In this document: positions 10,018 to 18,821 of the stretch, piece after piece
Numbering within the stretch: the stretch's first letter is position 1
Layout: the number at the start of each line of letters is the position of its first letter
Assembly (NCBI RefSeq): GCF_003071065.1
Contig: NZ_QCXX01000002.1
Coordinates: forward strand, 806,001-870,000
Reading direction: 5' to 3'
Length of the DNA stretch: 64,000 nucleotides
DNA from: Sphingobacterium athyrii
Lineage (GTDB): Bacteria; Bacteroidota; Bacteroidia; Sphingobacteriales; Sphingobacteriaceae
Position numbers and translations under genes: made by a program
The notes under the pieces: model-generated
Told to the model about the DNA's origin: nothing
Seen by the model: only the letters and a program-made list of their open reading frames with translations
The model's database searches: none

Positions 10018-11025
10018 ATGACTAGATCTCTTTTATTGCTATGGCTGCTATTATCTTCGACATTTTCGTTTTCGCAAGGTTTTAAAAATGACAGCGTAAA
10101 ATCATTTATCGATAAAACGATTGAACTGATAGCAGCCAACTCAATCCATACGGAAAACCTCGAGGCCATAAAACGTGATCTATACCATAAATCATTAAAC
10201 CTAAACTCCATTGATGAAACGGCACCCTTATATGAGGATGTATTTAAACAGCTTCATGATTATCACGGCAGTCTAAAATATAAAGGAAAAACATACGGAT
10301 GGGACAATCCCGATGTAATGACAAATGCCTATCTAAAAGGTAAGTTAAAAGTTGAAAAGAAAACATGTAGTAAGATCATTGATAAAAAAATAGGGTATAT
10401 CCGGATTGTTGGAAACAGTGATTTTGCCTTTCTGAAAGTAGATAGTCTGGCAAACGATATCGTATCGCATATCAATTCTATAAATTCCGCGCAAATCAAA
10501 GCCTGGATTATTGACTTGAGATTAAATACCGGTGGGAATATGTACCCGATACTATTGGGTCTCAAGGAATTTATCGGGAATAATATCCTATTCGGTGGGT
10601 TTAGGAATGGGCAAGATCAACCTACGGGCAATTGGGAGATCAAAGCAGGAAAATTGCTGATTGATGGAAATGTGCTGGAAAGAAAAACAGCTTTGTTCCA
10701 TCCGATACAAACGGATGTTCCATTGGTTATTTTAACGAGCTGCTATACCGCAAGTGCAGGTGAAATGACTGCGCTTTCTTTTATCGGACGGAATAACACA
10801 TTTATTGTAGGGGAACCAACAGCCAATTATACCACAGCAGTACAGGGCTTTGAAATAAACGATCATGCAGGAATTAACCTGTCAACAGACTATGTCGTAG
10901 ACCGAAATTTAAAAGTCTATAAATCCAATATTTTACCTGATGTTGAAGTCCTAGAAGGCGATAACCTGGAAGATTTAAAAAAAGACCGAAAAATAATAAA
11001 AGCACTGGAGTTGTTCGGTAAATAG
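10018..11025 (+). CDS. S41-family (C-terminal processing/tricorn-like) serine peptidase
   Basis: I start at ATG 10018, which opens a signal peptide (MTRSLLLLWLLLSSTFSFSQ); the frame is open further upstream to a GTG at 9892 but that segment is not signal-like. The 335-residue protein shows the S41 peptidase core: IGYIRIVGNSDF, the strand KAWIIDLRLNTGGNMYP, then VILTSCYTASAGEMTALSFI with the nucleophile Ser in TASAGE near residue 250, and FIVGEPTANYTTAVQGF. No PDZ domain is evident. Such periplasmic peptidases degrade or process exported proteins; the substrate is unknown. It is flanked by broken genes on both sides but itself looks intact. Confidence 0.87.
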   Translation: MTRSLLLLWLLLSSTFSFSQGFKNDSVKSFIDKTIELIAANSIHTENLEAIKRDLYHKSLNLNSIDETAPLYEDVFKQLHDYHGSLKYKGKTYGWDNPDVMTNAYLKGKLKVEKKTCSKIIDKKIGYIRIVGNSDFAFLKVDSLANDIVSHINSINSAQIKAWIIDLRLNTGGNMYPILLGLKEFIGNNILFGGFRNGQDQPTGNWEIKAGKLLIDGNVLERKTALFHPIQTDVPLVILTSCYTASAGEMTALSFIGRNNTFIVGEPTANYTTAVQGFEINDHAGINLSTDYVVDRNLKVYKSNILPDVEVLEGDNLEDLKKDRKIIKALELFGK

Positions 11026-11131
11026 GCTTCTCTTCGTAAATTATCTGCTATGCCTTTTAGCTAAATTCCGGCCGTCGCTATGTATTTCCGCACATGGTGA
11101 ATTTGCCACTTTCAATCTCTGGAATATCACA

Positions 11132-11368
11132 GTGAAGAAAAAGCTGTTGAAAGAAACTGCGACAATCGGAATAACAATGACTGACCCTTTCAATAAGATA
11201 AAGAATTTAAGCAGCTACGCTCAGACCTCCAATATGATGCAAAAAAGCAACTTTTCTTTACCTTTCCGCTCTTTTGGACTCTCTTTATCCTGGCAATTCG
11301 GAAAGGGAAAATATGGTAGCTATCGATCGAAAGAAAAACAGATCAATAACGACGATCAAAAATTATAA
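11132..11368 (+). pseudogene. C-terminal remnant of an outer-membrane beta-barrel receptor
   Basis: The 78 residues resemble the last strands of the same receptor family found intact at 33222-35663: KLLKETATIGITMTDPFNK matches the '...kksLklaltDaFN' strand there, and FRSFGLSLSWQFGKGK followed by a charged tail matches LTLSYSYNFGSSK plus a charged tail. No in-frame barrel sequence exists upstream (stops occur in the preceding 100 bases), so about nine tenths of the gene is gone. Read as a deletion remnant, not a small gene; the assignment rests on motif similarity only. Confidence 0.72.
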
Positions 11369-11507
11369 GGAGGTTCTCTTGGATAATAATGTGTCACTAT
11401 TTGTCAAGTGGAGGAGATTAAATTTTAGCCAATCGATTGCATGCCTATTATTTTTTTTAACTTGATTAAATCTCCTATATTTCATAGTCCAATTTGTTAG
11501 ATAAACC

Positions 11508-13682
11508 ATGAAATTTAAGTTATTGTTATATGCCCAAGCCTTCGTTCTAGCGCTGATGGCCCCAAATAGTGGATCTGCGCAGCCTAAGTCGCAAGATTGG
11601 TTAATCAGTAAAACTGCACAGTATCAATCCCGCATTGCGGTCGACGGCAAAAATATTGTTTTGGAGAATGGACTCGTGCGCCGCTCTTTTTGGATCAGGC
11701 CGAATGCCTTTTGCTATGATTTTACCAACTTAATCACAGGACAGCAGCTGATTCGAGCCGTACAACCCGAAGCCCAGCTGCAGCTCAATGGCAAGTGGTA
11801 TAATGTCGGTGGGGTGGATGGGCAAAAGGAACGCGCTTACCTGCGACCGGAATGGATGCCCACATTTACGACAAAACCCGAAGATTTTAGTTATGTAAAG
11901 CATTAAATCAGTGAACTGGATCCGCTGCTACCTTGGAAGGGGGATAAATGGTGGTCTACACATAAGGTTGCCGGAAAAGGGAAGGTGCTGACCTTTACCT
12001 ATGCCGCTCCGGCTGCCGTCCCATTATCTGGAATTGAAGTAAAAGTGCATTACGCCATCTATGACGGGATCCCGCTGATCAGTAAATGGGTGACCGTGAA
12101 GAATACGGGCAACCAGACGGTGCAGATCAATCAGGTGATCAACGAGAAGTTGGCGCTGGTCGAAGAGGAAAGCGCCGTGGTGGGTTCGGTAGAGGACATG
12201 AAGAAACAGCATGGCCTTTACGTCGAAAGTAATTTTGCGTTTAACAATGCCATGCGTTACCACCTGAGTGATCAGTCCTTACACTGGAAAGCAGATTCTA
12301 CGTATACCTCACAGGTGAATTACGACCTAAAAACACCGGCGATCATGGAGGTCTACCCCACTGTGGGTGTAGGCATCAAACTTGCTCCAAAGGATAACTT
12401 CAGTTCCATCCGATCCTGGGAGCTGCTCATGGATAGTTATGATCGCGAACGCCGTGGCCTGGCCATCCGCAAAATGTATCGGACCATCGCACCTTGGACA
12501 ACGGCCAATCCGATCTTTATGCACCTGGTCAGCAAAAAGGATGAGCAGGTTTACACCGCCATTGACCAATGCGCTGCCACAGGATACGAAGCGCTGATCC
12601 TCAGTTTCGGCAGCCACGTAAATATGGAGGATACGACGGCTGGGAACCTTGCCGCACTGAAAAAACTGGCGGATTATGCGCACAGTAAAAATATTAAAAT
12701 AGGTGCCTATTCTTTGTTTAGCTCCCGCAAGATCAGTGAAGCGGATGATATCATCAATCCGAAGACGGGAAAGACAGGTGGTACATTTTTCGGCAATGCC
12801 CCTTGTTTTGGTTCCAACTGGGGGATAGGTTATGCTCAGCGGATCAAGACATTTTTTGAAAAAACTGGATTTGATATCTGGGAAAATGATGGTCCTTTTC
12901 CTGGCGATCAGTGTGCCTCGATAAGTCATCCCGGACACCATGGACTGGAAGATAGCCAATGGGTACAATTTAACATGCAAAAGCAGCTTTACCATTGGCT
13001 AAATGCCCGCGGTGTGTATATCAATTCGCCGGACTGGTATTTTCTGGATGGTTCTAACAAGACAGGAATCGGATATCGGGAAGTGAATTTTTCATTACCT
13101 AGAGAAAACCAACGAATACTCAACCGGCAGAATATCTTTGATGCGCTTTGGGAGCAGAACCCGTCCATGGGCTGGGGATTTGTCCCATTGACTGCTTATC
13201 AGGGCGGCGGAAAAGAGGCGGTACTCGAACCGCTAAATGAGCATCTGGAGGATTATCGGCAGCTGATGATGCAGTATTACGGTGCCGGTGTACAGGCCTG
13301 TTATCGTGGTCCCCGTCTCTACGATACGGAGGAGACCAAGCAGACGGTGATAGATGTGATCCAATGGTATAAAAAATACCGCGATATCCTCAATGCTGAT
13401 CTGATTCATTTACGTCGTGCGGACGGCCGCGACTGGGATGGTTTTTTGCATGTCAATGCAACGGCGGCAGGGATCAAAGGATTGGGCATGCTGTTTAACC
13501 CCTTGAAAACTGAGATCACACGTACGCTGGTGCTACCACTTTACTATACGGGTTTGTCGGGCTCCGCAAAACTGACTTTTGATGATAAAACTGTGAAAAA
13601 GATGTCCTTGGATCCGCTTGCTAAAATGACAATGACCATTACCATCCCGGCCGAGAGCTACCGCTGGTTTACGGTGGAATAA
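11508..13682 (+). pseudogene. Alpha-galactosidase-like glycoside hydrolase with in-frame TAA stop
   Basis: From the ATG at 11508 a signal peptide precedes a beta-sandwich domain (NIVLENGLVRRSFWIRPN). The frame meets TAA at 11904-11906 after SYVKH and continues uninterrupted with ISELDPLLPWKGDKWWSTH to 13682, giving about 724 sense codons. The second part is a TIM barrel: YEALILSFGSHVNMED, IGAYSLFSSRK, then FDIWENDGPFPGDQ with candidate catalytic acidic residues, and GVYINSPDWYFLDGSNK, as in melibiase-type (GH27/GH36-like) enzymes. The stop replaces what is probably Gln (CAA to TAA). As written, only a 132-residue fragment is made from the first start. Near the GH105 gene, it may have acted on galactose side chains of pectin (inference). 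Confidence 0.82.
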
Positions 13683-13814
13683 TCCGTCCCCAAAGTACAC
13701 GGTTATGAAACTTTATCGGTGTATAGGAAATATCGACAGAAAGGGATTATTCGTTTGAATTAGGAGTAGAGGGGGAGCAACTGCCGGGTTTGTTAATTTA
13801 CCTTAATGTTTGTT

Positions 13815-13842
13815 AAATGTTTGCCTTAGCCTGCAAACATTT
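13815..13842. promoter_or_regulatory. Perfect 10-bp inverted repeat upstream of the DUF1800 gene
   Basis: AAATGTTTGC (13815-13824) and GCAAACATTT (13833-13842) flank an 8-base spacer, 39 bases before the DUF1800 start. The 198 bases between the glycosidase relic and this gene hold nothing else I recognise. It could be an operator or an mRNA 5' hairpin; no T-run follows, so a terminator is unlikely. Confidence 0.45.
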
Positions 13843-13880
13843 GCAAATTAAGTTGTTAATTAGCTATAAACGGAAATAAA

Positions 13881-15251
13881 ATGGTTTCTGAATTTATTAA
13901 AAATAAACATTTGGCGAATCGTGCGGGATTTGGAATCAGCCTTGAACAGATCTCCGCCTTCGAACGGCTGTCTACCGCCGAAGTTTGGCAGACATATGCT
14001 CGGACACGGGATTTCGAACAGATACGCTTTAACGACACGGACACGGATGCTGATTACGTCACGCTTTCAAAATTGAACGCGGGGGCGAAAAAACAAATTC
14101 AGCAGCGTAACCGACAGCAGAATATAGAAATCAACCTTAATTTTTTGACAGCTATGGTTCACTCGGAAGATCAGCTGCGGGAAAAGATGGCTTTTTTCTG
14201 GCATGGGCATTTCGCAAGCCGCGTGGTCAATTCAACTTTCAGCGCGCATATTCTCAATGAGATCAGAAAAAATGCACTGGGAAATTTTCGGGATCTGCTG
14301 TTTGCTGTTTCCAAAGCCCCGGCTATGCTCAGCTTCCTCAATAATCAGCAGAATAAAAAAGGACATCCGAATGAAAATTTTGCAAGGGAGGTCATGGAGC
14401 TGTTCACGATGGGACGTGGTCATTATACCGAAGCGGATGTGCGTGAAGCTGCACGCGCATTTACGGGTTGGTCCTATGATCGGGATGCCCGATTTATGGA
14501 AAGAAAGAAGTTTCATGATCCCGGTATGAAAACATTTTTAGGAAAAACGGGAAATTTTGATGGAAATGATATCCTGGATATCATCCTGGAACAACCGGCA
14601 ACGGCAAGATTTATTACAGCTAAACTGTATCGTTTTCTGGTCAATGAACAGGTAGACAATGAACTGGTCAATAGGCTGAGCAAACAATTCTATGATTCGG
14701 GGTACGATATCAAAAAGTTGTTGGATCATATATTTACCGCATCCTGGTTTTACGAACCTAAAAATATCGGCAGCAAAATAAAATCACCAGTAGAACTGAT
14801 AGTTGGTATTATGCGTATGTTACCGATGAAAATAGAAAATCCCGAACACCTGATTGTTTATCAAAAACTATTGGGACAGTTATTATTATATCCACCGAAC
14901 GTAGCTGGATGGCCTTCGGGAAAGGCTTGGATCGACAGTTCCACACTTTTGCTCCGGATGCAGATACCGCAGATATGGAGCGGCCTACGCCCGCTTGATC
15001 TCTCCCCACAGCAGGACGACGACCTTGACATGGGCTTAAAACAAAAGCGGAAGCTGAAAGGATTCAAAAATCCGAATATGTCGATCGCCTGGCCGGAGGT
15101 TGAAGCAGCATTTGCAGGCAAGGAACCAATACAGTTATTGTTGCAGAAGGAACCTTCTTTTAAACAGCATATACTTGAAAAATACGCTGCCGGAGACATC
15201 AGGATGTCGATTATTGAAACCATGAGTATGCCCGAATATCAGCTCTGTTAA
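13881..15251 (+). CDS. DUF1800 domain protein
   Basis: A 456-residue member of the DUF1800 family (PF08811). Seen: KNKHLANRAGFGISLEQI at the N-terminus, EDQLREKMAFFWHGHFASRV near residue 95, the family hallmark NENFAREVMELFTMGRGHYTEADVREAARAFTGW (positions about 165-200, here split in reading), and LLYPPNVAGWPSGKAWIDSSTLL near residue 335. No signal peptide is evident. The family is nearly always encoded next to a DUF1501 protein, as here with 16 bases between them. Its biochemical function is not established; these pairs are common in organisms that secrete or surface-display proteins. Confidence 0.93.
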   Translation: MVSEFIKNKHLANRAGFGISLEQISAFERLSTAEVWQTYARTRDFEQIRFNDTDTDADYVTLSKLNAGAKKQIQQRNRQQNIEINLNFLTAMVHSEDQLREKMAFFWHGHFASRVVNSTFSAHILNEIRKNALGNFRDLLFAVSKAPAMLSFLNNQQNKKGHPNENFAREVMELFTMGRGHYTEADVREAARAFTGWSYDRDARFMERKKFHDPGMKTFLGKTGNFDGNDILDIILEQPATARFITAKLYRFLVNEQVDNELVNRLSKQFYDSGYDIKKLLDHIFTASWFYEPKNIGSKIKSPVELIVGIMRMLPMKIENPEHLIVYQKLLGQLLLYPPNVAGWPSGKAWIDSSTLLLRMQIPQIWSGLRPLDLSPQQDDDLDMGLKQKRKLKGFKNPNMSIAWPEVEAAFAGKEPIQLLLQKEPSFKQHILEKYAAGDIRMSIIETMSMPEYQLC

Positions 15252-15267
15252 CTAAAAAAATAAGACC

Positions 15268-16455
15268 ATGATCATCAAAAGGCGTGAATTTCTTAAAGCA
15301 GGTTCCCTAGTAACAGCATCTATGCTGCTGCCCAATTTTTTAAAGGCAATGACTTTGCCCGATGCCCTGGAAAGAGATCAGAAAATCCTGGTCATATTAC
15401 AGTTGAGCGGCGGAAACGACGGACTTAATACGATCATCCCCCGGCGCAACGATATCTATTTTCGCGAAAGGCAGACGATTGCTGTGACGAACGCGCTTCC
15501 CCTCACCGACGAAGCCGGTATTAATCCTGCTTTGGGGTTTTTTAAAGAATTATATGACAACGGTGAAATGGCTGTGCTCAATAATGTGGGGTATCCCAAT
15601 CCCGATAAATCGCATTTCCGGAGCATGGATATCTGGCACAGCGCAAGTCGCAGCGACGAATATCTGGAAAGCGGATGGCTGGGAAGATACCTTGATGAAG
15701 CCTGCTACGACTGTACCCATCCCACACAGGCTTTGGAAGTCAATGATATGCTGAGCCTTGCCCTCAAAGGAAAACACAAAAAAGCTTTTGCTTTTAAAGA
15801 TCCCAAAAAGCTTTATCAAACCAGTCGAGAAGAATACTTCAAGTCGCTCTATGAAAACCATCAACATGAAGATGAGACAGTAGGCTATCTTTATCAGACA
15901 TTGGGAGAGACCATCAACAATGCGGATTATATCTTTGAAAAAAGCAAAGCGAAGTCTACGGTGGCTCCTTATCCCGATTCGGCATTGGGAAAGGATTTCA
16001 GGACGGTCGCCTCCCTGATCAAATCGGATATTAATACGCAGGTGTATTACCTGCAGATCGGTAGTTTTGATACACATATTAATCAACGGCAAAGGCAGGA
16101 GGGGCTATTCCAGATCATTAACGACGCAGTTGAAGCCTTTGTGGATGACCTGAAAAAAAATGGCCTTTTTCAGCGGGTCATGTTGATGACTTTTTCAGAG
16201 TTCGGCCGTAGGGTAGCACAAAACGCAAGCAATGGTACGGACCATGGAACGGCAAATCAGCTTTTTTTTATTTCAGGAGGTTTAAAAGGGAAGGGCCTGC
16301 GCAATGCGTTGCCTGATCTGGAGCACCTCAACGCCGGCGATCTGGTGTATTCGGAAGATTTCAGGAAAGTGTACGTCACGCTATTGAAAAACTGGCTAAA
16401 TGCGGATTCTTCTAAAATATTGGGCTGGAAGAACGGTATTTATGATTTTATTTAA
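15268..16455 (+). CDS. DUF1501 domain protein with Tat signal
   Basis: A 395-residue DUF1501 (PF07394) protein, a relative of the alkaline phosphatase/sulfatase fold. The N-terminus carries a twin-arginine motif (RREFLKAG) followed by a hydrophobic segment, indicating folded export. Family motifs: KILVILQLSGGNDGLNTIIP near residue 45, FRSMDIWHSASRSDEYLESGWLGRYLD near 115 (read as two halves), and the C-terminal MTFSEFGRRVAQNASNGTDHG, whose Asp/His residues may bind metal. Co-transcribed with the DUF1800 gene upstream. Function unknown; metal-dependent hydrolase activity is only suggested by the fold. Confidence 0.93.
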   Translation: MIIKRREFLKAGSLVTASMLLPNFLKAMTLPDALERDQKILVILQLSGGNDGLNTIIPRRNDIYFRERQTIAVTNALPLTDEAGINPALGFFKELYDNGEMAVLNNVGYPNPDKSHFRSMDIWHSASRSDEYLESGWLGRYLDEACYDCTHPTQALEVNDMLSLALKGKHKKAFAFKDPKKLYQTSREEYFKSLYENHQHEDETVGYLYQTLGETINNADYIFEKSKAKSTVAPYPDSALGKDFRTVASLIKSDINTQVYYLQIGSFDTHINQRQRQEGLFQIINDAVEAFVDDLKKNGLFQRVMLMTFSEFGRRVAQNASNGTDHGTANQLFFISGGLKGKGLRNALPDLEHLNAGDLVYSEDFRKVYVTLLKNWLNADSSKILGWKNGIYDFI

Positions 16456-16623
16456 AGGTTTGCGATTATTACTTCATTATGGCCGGCATTATCTTAAGGG
16501 GTGCCAGCATCAGGTATTTTTCCACGTTATTTATCGAGATTTAAGTATTTTTACGTGATTTATGGCTGTTGCATTGTTTTTTGGTTTTTTATCTACATCT
16601 TTAAAGCGTTATAAACGTGAAAT

Positions 16624-17190
16624 TTGAGTCCATTACACAACCTTCCTGAAGAAACCTTGATTCTTTTACTGAAAAAAAAGAACCAGCAGGCCTTTAGTTA
16701 TCTTTACGATAACTATGCGGATGCCCTCTATGGGGTGGTGTGTCGTATTGTAGCTTCCACTGAACATGCCGAGGAAGTGATTCAGGATGTATTTGTTAAA
16801 ATCTGGAAACATGTTGATCTTTTTGATTCCGAAAAAGGCCGGTTATACACCTGGATGATCAATATTGCACGTAACACGGCGCTGGATTACCGCAAATCCA
16901 AGGGTGTGGTCAACGAAATGAAAAACCAACCGCTCTCAAATATCGTAAATACAGATGAAGAACGGGATCAGAGCGGAAGCGAACAACATACGAAAGCAGA
17001 TTTTATTGGATTCAGAAATATTTTGGATAAATTAAAGCCTGAATGTCGTATCTTGATCGAGATGGCCTACTATGAAGGATATACGCAACAGGAAATTGCC
17101 GAACAGCTTGATGTTCCTTTGGGTACCGTAAAAACACGGACCAAGGCTGCATTTTTACAGTTAAAACAATTATTAAAGGACTATCGTTAA
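16624..17190 (+). CDS. ECF RNA polymerase sigma factor (SigK/RpoE-like)
   Basis: A 188-residue sigma-70 family protein with region 2 (NQQAFSYLYDNYADALYGVV ... EEVIQDVFVKIWKHVDLFD) and region 4 (YYEGYTQQEIAEQLDVPLGT, then VKTRTKAAFLQLK). The start is a TTG at 16624: no ATG is available before the conserved region, and the GTG at 16617 is out of frame. The stop at 17190 is two bases before the anti-sigma start, so both are one unit. Paired with an RskA-type anti-sigma factor, it belongs to the SigK-like group that answers envelope or oxidative stress. Targets unknown; the adjacent DUF1800/1501 genes are candidates. Confidence 0.94.
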   Translation: MSPLHNLPEETLILLLKKKNQQAFSYLYDNYADALYGVVCRIVASTEHAEEVIQDVFVKIWKHVDLFDSEKGRLYTWMINIARNTALDYRKSKGVVNEMKNQPLSNIVNTDEERDQSGSEQHTKADFIGFRNILDKLKPECRILIEMAYYEGYTQQEIAEQLDVPLGTVKTRTKAAFLQLKQLLKDYR

Positions 17191-17192
17191 TT

Positions 17193-18044
17193 TTGGATAT
17201 CGCAGCATACATATCGTCAGGGATTATTGAATCGTACGTTTTGGGGCTTGCTTCCGAAGAGGAAGTTAGCATACTGAACTGTATTCGAAAAAATAATGTC
17301 GAAGTGGAACAAGCTATCGCCGAGGCCGAAAAAGCGCTCGAGGGATTAGCCGATATCCAAGCGATGGCGATGCCTGCTGCCTTAAAACAGGATATCTGGA
17401 ATAGACTTGAAGCTGAAAATCTGGTTTTGAAGGATGATCAACCAGATGGTCTGTCGACGGACGAAGCCATATCCCATGATACTGTTGTCCAGGCGCCAAT
17501 ATCGAACACTGAGGAGCTGCCTAAGCGGATTGTACCGGCTAGATCCTATGGCTGGGCCATAGCTGCCAGCATATTGTTCGTACTCAGCGTCGGCGCAAAT
17601 TTATTCTTCTATCAACAGCAAAAGGAGAATAAGGAAATGCTTGTCCAGGCAAATACCACGCTAGATACGCAAAATGCTACATTAGCTATTTTACAGGAGA
17701 AATGGAGCTTGGTGCAGAACCCGGCGGTAAAAACCATTGCACTAAAAGGTGTTGAAAATAAACCTGATTTACATGCACTCGTATTTTGGGATCAGACTTC
17801 AAAGGCGGTATACCTCAGTCTCGAACAGATGCCAGCTGCGCCAAAAGGTAAGCAGTATCAGCTCTGGGCGATGGTCGATGGTCAGCCTGTGAGTGCTGGT
17901 GTATTCCCTCTGAATGCCAAAGAAGCTATGGCGAGCAAGATGCTGGATGTTTCTAAAGCACAAGCCTTTGCCATTACGCTGGAAGATGAGGGTGGTAAGC
18001 CAGTACCTACCCTCACCGAACTATGTGTGATGGGCAGCATCTAA
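17193..18044 (+). CDS. RskA-family membrane anti-sigma factor
   Basis: A 283-residue protein holding the preceding sigma factor inactive at the membrane. Seen: an N-terminal cytoplasmic anti-sigma-like domain (IIESYVLGLASEEEVSILNC), one membrane helix (WAIAASILFVLSVGANLFFY near residues 120-140), a short coiled segment, and a C-terminal anti-sigma-K domain with KGKQYQLWAMVDGQPVSAGV and FAITLEDEGGKPVPTL. Begins with TTG at 17193, directly after the sigma stop; the first residues DIAAYISSG match RskA proteins, which supports that start. Confidence 0.92.
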   Translation: MDIAAYISSGIIESYVLGLASEEEVSILNCIRKNNVEVEQAIAEAEKALEGLADIQAMAMPAALKQDIWNRLEAENLVLKDDQPDGLSTDEAISHDTVVQAPISNTEELPKRIVPARSYGWAIAASILFVLSVGANLFFYQQQKENKEMLVQANTTLDTQNATLAILQEKWSLVQNPAVKTIALKGVENKPDLHALVFWDQTSKAVYLSLEQMPAAPKGKQYQLWAMVDGQPVSAGVFPLNAKEAMASKMLDVSKAQAFAITLEDEGGKPVPTLTELCVMGSI

Positions 18045-18087
18045 AAAGGTACTTCCCGCATTTTCTTATCTCACCAACAGCAACCTC

Positions 18088-18726
18088 TTATTTACGGTTA
18101 CAAGTACTTTGCCGATATTCAAAGATTTCGATAATGGTTTCTGCAAGTTCCTTTCCGTAATGTTGCTCCACCAGATAAAGCGCAGCATCTATTCCTGCGG
18201 TTATACCTGCTGTAGTAATCAACCGTTTCTGGTCGACAAACCGTACTCCACGTTTAACAATACTTTTGGGATTATGCTTTTCTAAGGCATCCAGCAACAT
18301 GACATGGGTCGTTATTTCATAATGATCCAATATGCCTGTTTTGGATAAGAGCATGCTTCCTGTACAAACGGTAAAAATAATTGTGCCTTTGTCATAGTAG
18401 TCTTTTAACCAGTTTATTAACGTATACTGGAAATCGTCATCCTGCAGGTATGCCATAACACAGTCTGGATTGGCACCGGGAACGACAATCATGTCCGGTC
18501 GGGGTGCAGTTTGTATTGAGTGCATTGGGATAATTGCCATGGTATCCGCTTCCATTTGTACGGCTTCTTTGGTCTTCCCGACCGTGTAACAATTATAACT
18601 CCCGGGAGCTATAACATTTGCCTTGACAAATACATCTAGTGGACCGTTGAGGTCAAGTGCCTCTATCTGATCATAAATAAAAAAGGCTACGTTCATGCTC
18701 TTGTTGTTTTGTTTCGGATTCATCAT
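18088..18726 (-). CDS. DJ-1/PfpI-family protein (isonitrile hydratase-like)
   Basis: A 212-residue stand-alone class I glutamine-amidotransferase-like domain. Seen: MNVAFFIYDQIEALDLNGPL, where the Glu/Asp lies near the active site, and the nucleophile elbow TIIFTVCTGSMLLSKTGIL with the reactive Cys, then TTAGITAGIDAALYLVEQ. Two ATGs (18726, 18723) and an inner ATG before NVAFF are possible starts. It is a paralogue of the sensor half of the GlxA-type regulator encoded just upstream on the same strand (96 bases away), so it may act on the ligand sensed by that regulator (inference). DJ-1 relatives include isonitrile hydratases, proteases and glyoxalases; the reaction is not determinable here. 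Confidence 0.88.
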   Translation of the reverse strand: MMNPKQNNKSMNVAFFIYDQIEALDLNGPLDVFVKANVIAPGSYNCYTVGKTKEAVQMEADTMAIIPMHSIQTAPRPDMIVVPGANPDCVMAYLQDDDFQYTLINWLKDYYDKGTIIFTVCTGSMLLSKTGILDHYEITTHVMLLDALEKHNPKSIVKRGVRFVDQKRLITTAGITAGIDAALYLVEQHYGKELAETIIEIFEYRQSTCNRK

Positions 18727-18821
18727 GATATACTATTATTGATCGTTAAATTGAGATATAGTTTTCCCTGCCGGTGAATGAACGCCAGCATTTTTTTGTA
18801 TTTTTAATTTGTAGAAATGGA

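Noticed and set aside
11904..11906. Possible stop-codon recoding or altered genetic code
   Set aside because: TAA, TAG and TGA all end intact genes in this window, and no recoding hairpin or selenocysteine-type context was seen; mutation or sequencing error is simpler.
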